The notes beneath the pieces were generated by a model. That model had not been told where the DNA came from. It worked only from the letters and a program-made list of their open reading frames with translations, and did not search any database. Positions 60,370-64,000 of a stretch of DNA of 64,000 nucleotides are shown piece by piece. A program made the position numbers and the translations under genes. Numbering within the stretch: position 1 is the first letter of the stretch; each line of letters opens with the position of its first letter. Origin of the DNA: JAGVPT01 sp964439265 (GTDB taxonomy: Bacteria; Bacteroidota; Ignavibacteria; UBA10030; UBA8401); contig CAYTOA010000013.1 of assembly GCA_964439265.1 (NCBI GenBank), forward strand, positions 14,903-78,902. Direction: 5' to 3'.

Positions 60370-62190
60370 ATGTACATTCTCGGAATTTCCGCTTATTACC
60401 ATGATTCTGCGGCGTGCCTCCTCGCCGACGGAGAAATTCTCGCCGCCGCGCAGGAAGAACGCTTTACGCGGAAGAAACACGATCATGATTTTCCGAGGCA
60501 TGCCGTTGCGTATTGTCTGAAAGAGGCCGGCATAAGCGCCGACCGTCTGGAGTGTGTAGCTTTCTACGATAAGCCGCTTCTCAAATTCAACCGTCTTCTT
60601 GAAACGTATCTTACCTTCTCGCCGAAGGGTATACAGTCTTTTATTATGGCGATGCCGCTGTGGCTGCAGGAAAAGCTTTGGATCCCCGACCTCATCGAAA
60701 AAGAGATCCACTTTGGCGGGAACGTCATATTTCCCGAGCACCATGAATCGCACGCGGCCTCCGCGTTCTTTCCGTCCCCATTTCAGCGCGCCGCGATTCT
60801 GACCATCGATGGGGTGGGGGAGATGGCGACATCCTCAATCGGGACGGGAAGCGGCAGCACCGTACGTATTCTATCGGAACTTCATTTTCCCAATTCGCTC
60901 GGATTGTTATACTCCGCATTTACGTATTTTACCGGGTTCAAGGTGAATTCGGGAGAATATAAAGTGATGGGGTTGGCGCCGTACGGCGAGCCCAAATACG
61001 TCCAGGCCATTTATGACACTTTGATCGACCTTAAAGAGGACGGTTCGTTCGCGATGAACATGGAATATTTCGATTATTGTGCCGGCCTTCGGATGACGAA
61101 CCGCAAATTTGAAAAGCTGTTCGGCGGGGCCCCGCGCAGGCCTGAATCCTTGTTGACGCAACGAGAATTGGACCTTGCCCGGTCGATCCAGGATGTGACG
61201 GAAGAGATCATGTTGCGGATGGCAAAGCATGCAAAGAAGATGACAGGGGAAAAATATCTATGTCTCGCCGGCGGCGTTGCATTGAACTGTGTCGCAAACG
61301 GAAAGATTCTCCGTTCAGGATTATTCGACGACATATGGATTCAGCCCGCCGCAGGAGATGCCGGCGGCGCCGTGGGGGCGGCATACGTTGCATATCACCA
61401 TTATCTTAACAAACCTGCAAAAGGAAAAAATGGCCGGGATCAGCAGAAGGGTTCATACCTCGGGCCGGCGTATGACAGTGAAACGATCGAGGCGTTTCTG
61501 AAGGAATATCATTTGCCCTTCGAACGGATTGACGATTGGGAAACTCTCTGCAGCACGGTGGCTGACTATCTTGGTCAGGAAAAAATCGTGGGATGGTTTC
61601 AAGGGAGGATGGAATTTGGGCCTCGCGCGTTAGGCAACCGCTCTATTATTGGCGACGCACGTTCGCCCACCATGCAGAAGAAAATGAACATCAAAATAAA
61701 GTTCAGAGAAGGATTCAGACCGTTCGCTCCTTCGGTGCTCGCGGAAAAGGCAGGCGAATGGTTCGAGCTCGACCGTGAAAGTCCCTACATGCTCCTGGTC
61801 GCCGACGTAAAGAAGGATAAACAATTGACGATGACGGAAGCGGAGAAGAAATTGTGGGGGATCGATAAACTTAACGTTCTGCGTTCGCAGATTCCGGCAG
61901 TCACCCACGTCGACTATTCCGCGCGAATACAAACAGTGAATAGGACCGACAATACTTTGTATTACGATCTTATTGAAGCGTTCTATAAAAAGACAGGATG
62001 CCCGGTTATTGTGAACACATCGTTCAACGTGAGGGGTGAGCCGATAGTCGCGACGCCTCTCGATGCGTACAAATGCTTCATGAGAACGGATATCGATGTG
62101 CTTGTTGTCGGACAATTCATTCTCCAGAAAGAAAATCAACCGGCGTATCAGGATGACATTCAATGGAAGGAAATGTATGAGTTGGATTAG
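60370..62190 (+). CDS. NodU/CmcH-family O-carbamoyltransferase
   Basis: 606 residues from the ATG at 60370. N-terminal Kae1-like (YrdC-adenylate-using) domain: MYILGISAYYHDSAACLLAD, QEERFTRKKHDHDFP, PEHHESHAASAFFPSPFQ, then LCLAGGVALNCVANGKILRS, and C-terminal GRMEFGPRALGNRSIIGD with ARSPTMQKKMNIKIKFREGF. NodU/TobZ enzymes transfer carbamoyl from carbamoyl phosphate to hydroxyls of sugars and natural products. It overlaps the next gene, an SxtJ-type membrane protein, by 14 bases, which with the DUF5989 gene forms a triad. Confidence 0.92.
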   Translation: MYILGISAYYHDSAACLLADGEILAAAQEERFTRKKHDHDFPRHAVAYCLKEAGISADRLECVAFYDKPLLKFNRLLETYLTFSPKGIQSFIMAMPLWLQEKLWIPDLIEKEIHFGGNVIFPEHHESHAASAFFPSPFQRAAILTIDGVGEMATSSIGTGSGSTVRILSELHFPNSLGLLYSAFTYFTGFKVNSGEYKVMGLAPYGEPKYVQAIYDTLIDLKEDGSFAMNMEYFDYCAGLRMTNRKFEKLFGGAPRRPESLLTQRELDLARSIQDVTEEIMLRMAKHAKKMTGEKYLCLAGGVALNCVANGKILRSGLFDDIWIQPAAGDAGGAVGAAYVAYHHYLNKPAKGKNGRDQQKGSYLGPAYDSETIEAFLKEYHLPFERIDDWETLCSTVADYLGQEKIVGWFQGRMEFGPRALGNRSIIGDARSPTMQKKMNIKIKFREGFRPFAPSVLAEKAGEWFELDRESPYMLLVADVKKDKQLTMTEAEKKLWGIDKLNVLRSQIPAVTHVDYSARIQTVNRTDNTLYYDLIEAFYKKTGCPVIVNTSFNVRGEPIVATPLDAYKCFMRTDIDVLVVGQFILQKENQPAYQDDIQWKEMYELD

Positions 62191-62608
62191 CGATGTAAAA
62201 TCCGAATTGAAGCGCCTGAAGGTCTCGCCAAAGGAACTGCGCAAGTTTTCGTATCTTGTCGGGGCGGTTCTCATTCTTATCGGGGTCGCGGGTATATTCA
62301 AACATTGGTATGATTCTGCAGTTGCGGCGATATGGATCGGAGCGGCATTATTGGTTCTGTGCGGATTGGTGAAGCCGAAACTCCTGAGGAGGGTGTACCT
62401 TGCCTGGATGGGATTCGCTTTCGCGCTCGGCTGGGTCGTGTCGCGGGTAATACTGATTCTGCTCTTCTACCTTATAATCACTCCCATCGGAGCGGCAGCT
62501 CGACTTTTCGGAAAGAAGTTCATCGACATTTCATTTCCCGGCTCAAGCGATTCGTATTGGGTTTCGAGGGAGAATTCAAAAAAGATCAATTACGAAAAAT
62601 TGTTCTAA
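62177..62608 (+). CDS. SxtJ-family membrane protein
   Basis: 143 residues starting MSWISDVKSELKRLKVSPKE; three to four membrane helices, and a C-terminal amphipathic part KKFIDISFPGSSDSYWVSRE. The length, the position directly after a carbamoyltransferase gene and the short following DUF5989 gene match the SxtJ family, named for the saxitoxin cluster gene sxtJ; its function is unknown. The ATG at 62177 overlaps the carbamoyltransferase end by 14 bases. Confidence 0.8.
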   Translation: MSWISDVKSELKRLKVSPKELRKFSYLVGAVLILIGVAGIFKHWYDSAVAAIWIGAALLVLCGLVKPKLLRRVYLAWMGFAFALGWVVSRVILILLFYLIITPIGAAARLFGKKFIDISFPGSSDSYWVSRENSKKINYEKLF

Positions 62609-62619
62609 CGGAGGTATTC

Positions 62620-62778
62620 GTGGCAAAGGTCAAGATCATAGCGGAATATATCCAGTTCTTGAAAGAGAACAAAAAGTGGTGGTTGATGCCCATCGTTTTC
62701 GCGTTGGTGCTCTTCGGGCTTCTGATCGTGATCACCAAAGGAAGCGCTCTCGCCCCATTTATTTATACGTTATTTTAA
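62620..62778 (+). CDS. DUF5989-family small membrane protein
   Basis: 52 residues from a GTG start, with CGGAGG 7 bases ahead; too short for an ordinary ORF cutoff. Sequence: IIAEYIQFLKENKKWWLMPI followed by a single membrane helix and ITKGSALAPFIYTLF at the end. This is the DUF5989 pattern, seen next to carbamoyltransferase and SxtJ genes. It may associate with SxtJ in the membrane; that is inference from gene order. It is the last gene of the triad; a hairpin follows. Confidence 0.82.
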   Translation: MAKVKIIAEYIQFLKENKKWWLMPIVFALVLFGLLIVITKGSALAPFIYTLF

Positions 62779-62822
62779 AGCTAACCTCAATTCCTGCACA
62801 ACGTTAAGCCCTCAAAGCTCAT

Positions 62823-62860
62823 CTTCCTCTTCCAATTTTTTGGAAGAGGAAGGATGATTT
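62823..62860 (+). terminator. Long hairpin after the carbamoyltransferase triad
   Basis: Stem 62823-62835 / 62840-62852 (13 bp, loop TTTT), followed by GATGATTTT. It lies 45 bases after the DUF5989 stop and separates it from the LacI gene. Confidence 0.7.
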
Positions 62861-62891
62861 TACCCATTCAGAAAAAGAAATCAGTTTTTGC

Positions 62892-62922
62892 TTGACAATA
62901 AGGGCAAAAAGGCCTACCTTTT
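62892..62922 (+). promoter_or_regulatory. Candidate promoter of the LacI-family gene
   Basis: TTGACA (62892-62897), 17-base spacing, then TACCTT (62915-62920), which also reads TACCTTTT, near the Bacteroidota -7 pattern TAnnTTTG. It is 45 bases from the GTG start. Confidence 0.5.
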
Positions 62923-62965
62923 TTGGAAGCCCTTCCACGATTCTTGAAGAAACTATTGGTGCAGA

Positions 62966-64000
62966 GTGGCTGTTACAATATATGACATAGCGAGAGAAGC
63001 CGAAGTCGGGATAGGCACCGTCTCCCGTGTGTTCAACAACCATCCTAATGTTACTGCGAAGACCCGCGACAAAATCCTTTCCGTCGCGAAAAGATTAAAC
63101 TATCACCCTCATGCATATGCTCAGGCTCTCGCCCGCAAACGGACAAACACCCTCGCAGCCATTATTCCATTTTTTACAAATTACTTTTTTATAGAAGTTC
63201 TTCAGGGCGTTCAGGACAAGATCTCGGTCCTCGGCTACGACCTGATCTTATACGGCATCAACCATCCTGAACAGATCGACGAGTACCTTCGCAAAAGCGT
63301 TCAGCGGGGCAGGGTCGACGGCATCCTTTTCTTCTCGATGAAATTGCCGGTCTCATTTGTCGATAAAATGAAAGACCATGCAAAACCAGTTGTCCTCGTG
63401 GATACGTTTCATGAGCAATTCGATTCTCTGGCAGTTGAAAATTTTCAAGGCGCAATGGTCGCTACAAATCATCTCATCTCTCTCGGGCACAAGAACATCG
63501 GCATGATCAGCGCGAACATCAACAGCGTGCCGGCACGGGAACGTATCGCAGGGTTCAAAGACGCGATCACCTCCGCGGGTCTAGAACTCCATCCTGAAAA
63601 CATCACGATCAGCAAAGTGACGAAGCAGGACGGTTTCAGCCGTGAGGCGGGTTATCAGACGATGAAAGAAATGCTGAGTAACGGTTCACCTCTGCCGACA
63701 GCGATCTTCATTTCCAGTGATATACAGGCCATCGGCGCGATGAGCGCTCTTCGGCAGCACGGAGTGAAAGTGCCGCGCGACGTCGCTGTGGTGAGTTTCG
63801 ACGATATAGAGCTTGCAGAGCAATTCGGCCTGACGACGATGAGACAGCCGATGTACGAAATGGGGGAACTTGCGGTCGAAAAACTGATCTACCGGATGGA
63901 GCATCCATCAGCGCCACCCTCCCAAATAAATTTTTTACCGAAACTTGTCGTGCGTGCAACATGCGGCATGAACAAAATGTATTCCCCGGTTGAAGACTTT
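62966..64000 (+). CDS. LacI-family transcriptional regulator, 3' partial
   Basis: 345 codons to the window edge with no stop, so nearly complete for a LacI protein (about 330-350 residues). The GTG at 62966 is the only usable start, as an in-frame stop lies at 62945. The N-terminal HTH reads VTIYDIAREAEVGIGTVSRV, the hinge YHPHAYAQALARKRTNT, then the periplasmic-binding-like domain with VDGILFFSMK, GHKNIGMISANINSVPARER and GVKVPRDVAVVSFDD. It probably binds a sugar effector and an operator; targets lie beyond the window. Confidence 0.92.
   Translation, partial: MAVTIYDIAREAEVGIGTVSRVFNNHPNVTAKTRDKILSVAKRLNYHPHAYAQALARKRTNTLAAIIPFFTNYFFIEVLQGVQDKISVLGYDLILYGINHPEQIDEYLRKSVQRGRVDGILFFSMKLPVSFVDKMKDHAKPVVLVDTFHEQFDSLAVENFQGAMVATNHLISLGHKNIGMISANINSVPARERIAGFKDAITSAGLELHPENITISKVTKQDGFSREAGYQTMKEMLSNGSPLPTAIFISSDIQAIGAMSALRQHGVKVPRDVAVVSFDDIELAEQFGLTTMRQPMYEMGELAVEKLIYRMEHPSAPPSQINFLPKLVVRATCGMNKMYSPVEDF

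Noticed and set aside
1..64000. CRISPR arrays, insertion sequences, prophage, rRNA or defence systems
   Set aside because: None with regular repeats, transposase, phage or rRNA motifs could be found when reading both strands.

Overview
The window looks like a contig from a metagenome-assembled genome of a Gram-negative bacterium of the Bacteroidota/Chlorobi/Ignavibacteriota group. Direct support: a secreted protein with a type IX secretion (T9SS) C-terminal sorting domain of the NYPNPFNPST type at base 1, a TonB-dependent receptor-type outer-membrane barrel, lipid A / LOS core genes (lpxH, an LpxL-type acyltransferase, a WaaF-type heptosyltransferase), several secreted lipoproteins and complex I genes. 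A run of exactly 100 Ns (7572-7671) marks a scaffold gap. The phylum-level placement is inference; no rRNA or tRNA gene was found to confirm it.

Layout. 1-3365: end of a secreted PLD-type nuclease/phospholipase, then a tightly overlapping set (helical-repeat protein, EamA transporter, SpoU-type RNA methyltransferase). 3475-6010: alpha/beta-hydrolase lipoprotein facing two membrane-protein genes. 6613-9534: TonB-receptor-type barrel broken by the gap. 9618-13151: dienelactone hydrolase, ychF, Spy-like periplasmic protein and a SUI1/YciH protein. 13220-21577: aldo/keto reductase, then a probable alpha-mannan/N-glycan-directed group (GH76-like and GH47 enzymes flanking a membrane-tethered MsrA), an alpha/beta hydrolase and an ABC-2 exporter. 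21645-24129: cold-shock protein, then lipid A acyltransferase and heptosyltransferase. 24143-29448: minus-strand envelope operon (nusB, UMF1-type MFS, DsbD-N-like protein, lpxH, PBP1A). 29792-34146: NosL-like protein, MFS carrier, SGNH hydrolase, DUF971, cytidine deaminase and a DUF84 NTPase. 34375-37131: molybdopterin genes moaD-moaE-(radical SAM)-moaA. 37344-45106: pbpC plus a giant alpha-2-macroglobulin lipoprotein. 45378-52705: membrane arm of complex I (nuoJKLMN) with an ion antiporter gene inserted between nuoM and nuoN. 52777-60328: NAD(P)HX repair enzyme, CorC-type protein, MFS exporter, secreted thioredoxin-like and M64 peptidase proteins. 60370-62778: carbamoyltransferase / SxtJ / DUF5989 triad. 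62966-end: LacI-family regulator running off the window.

Most of the window is core envelope and energy metabolism. The accessory interest lies in the carbamoyltransferase-SxtJ-DUF5989 triad, the mannosidase pair, the antiporter embedded in the complex I cluster, an alpha/beta hydrolase with Glu in place of the nucleophile Ser, and several families of short palindromic dispersed repeats in the spacers, two of which occur as recognisable pairs of copies far apart in this window. No CRISPR array, prophage, insertion sequence or defence island was seen.
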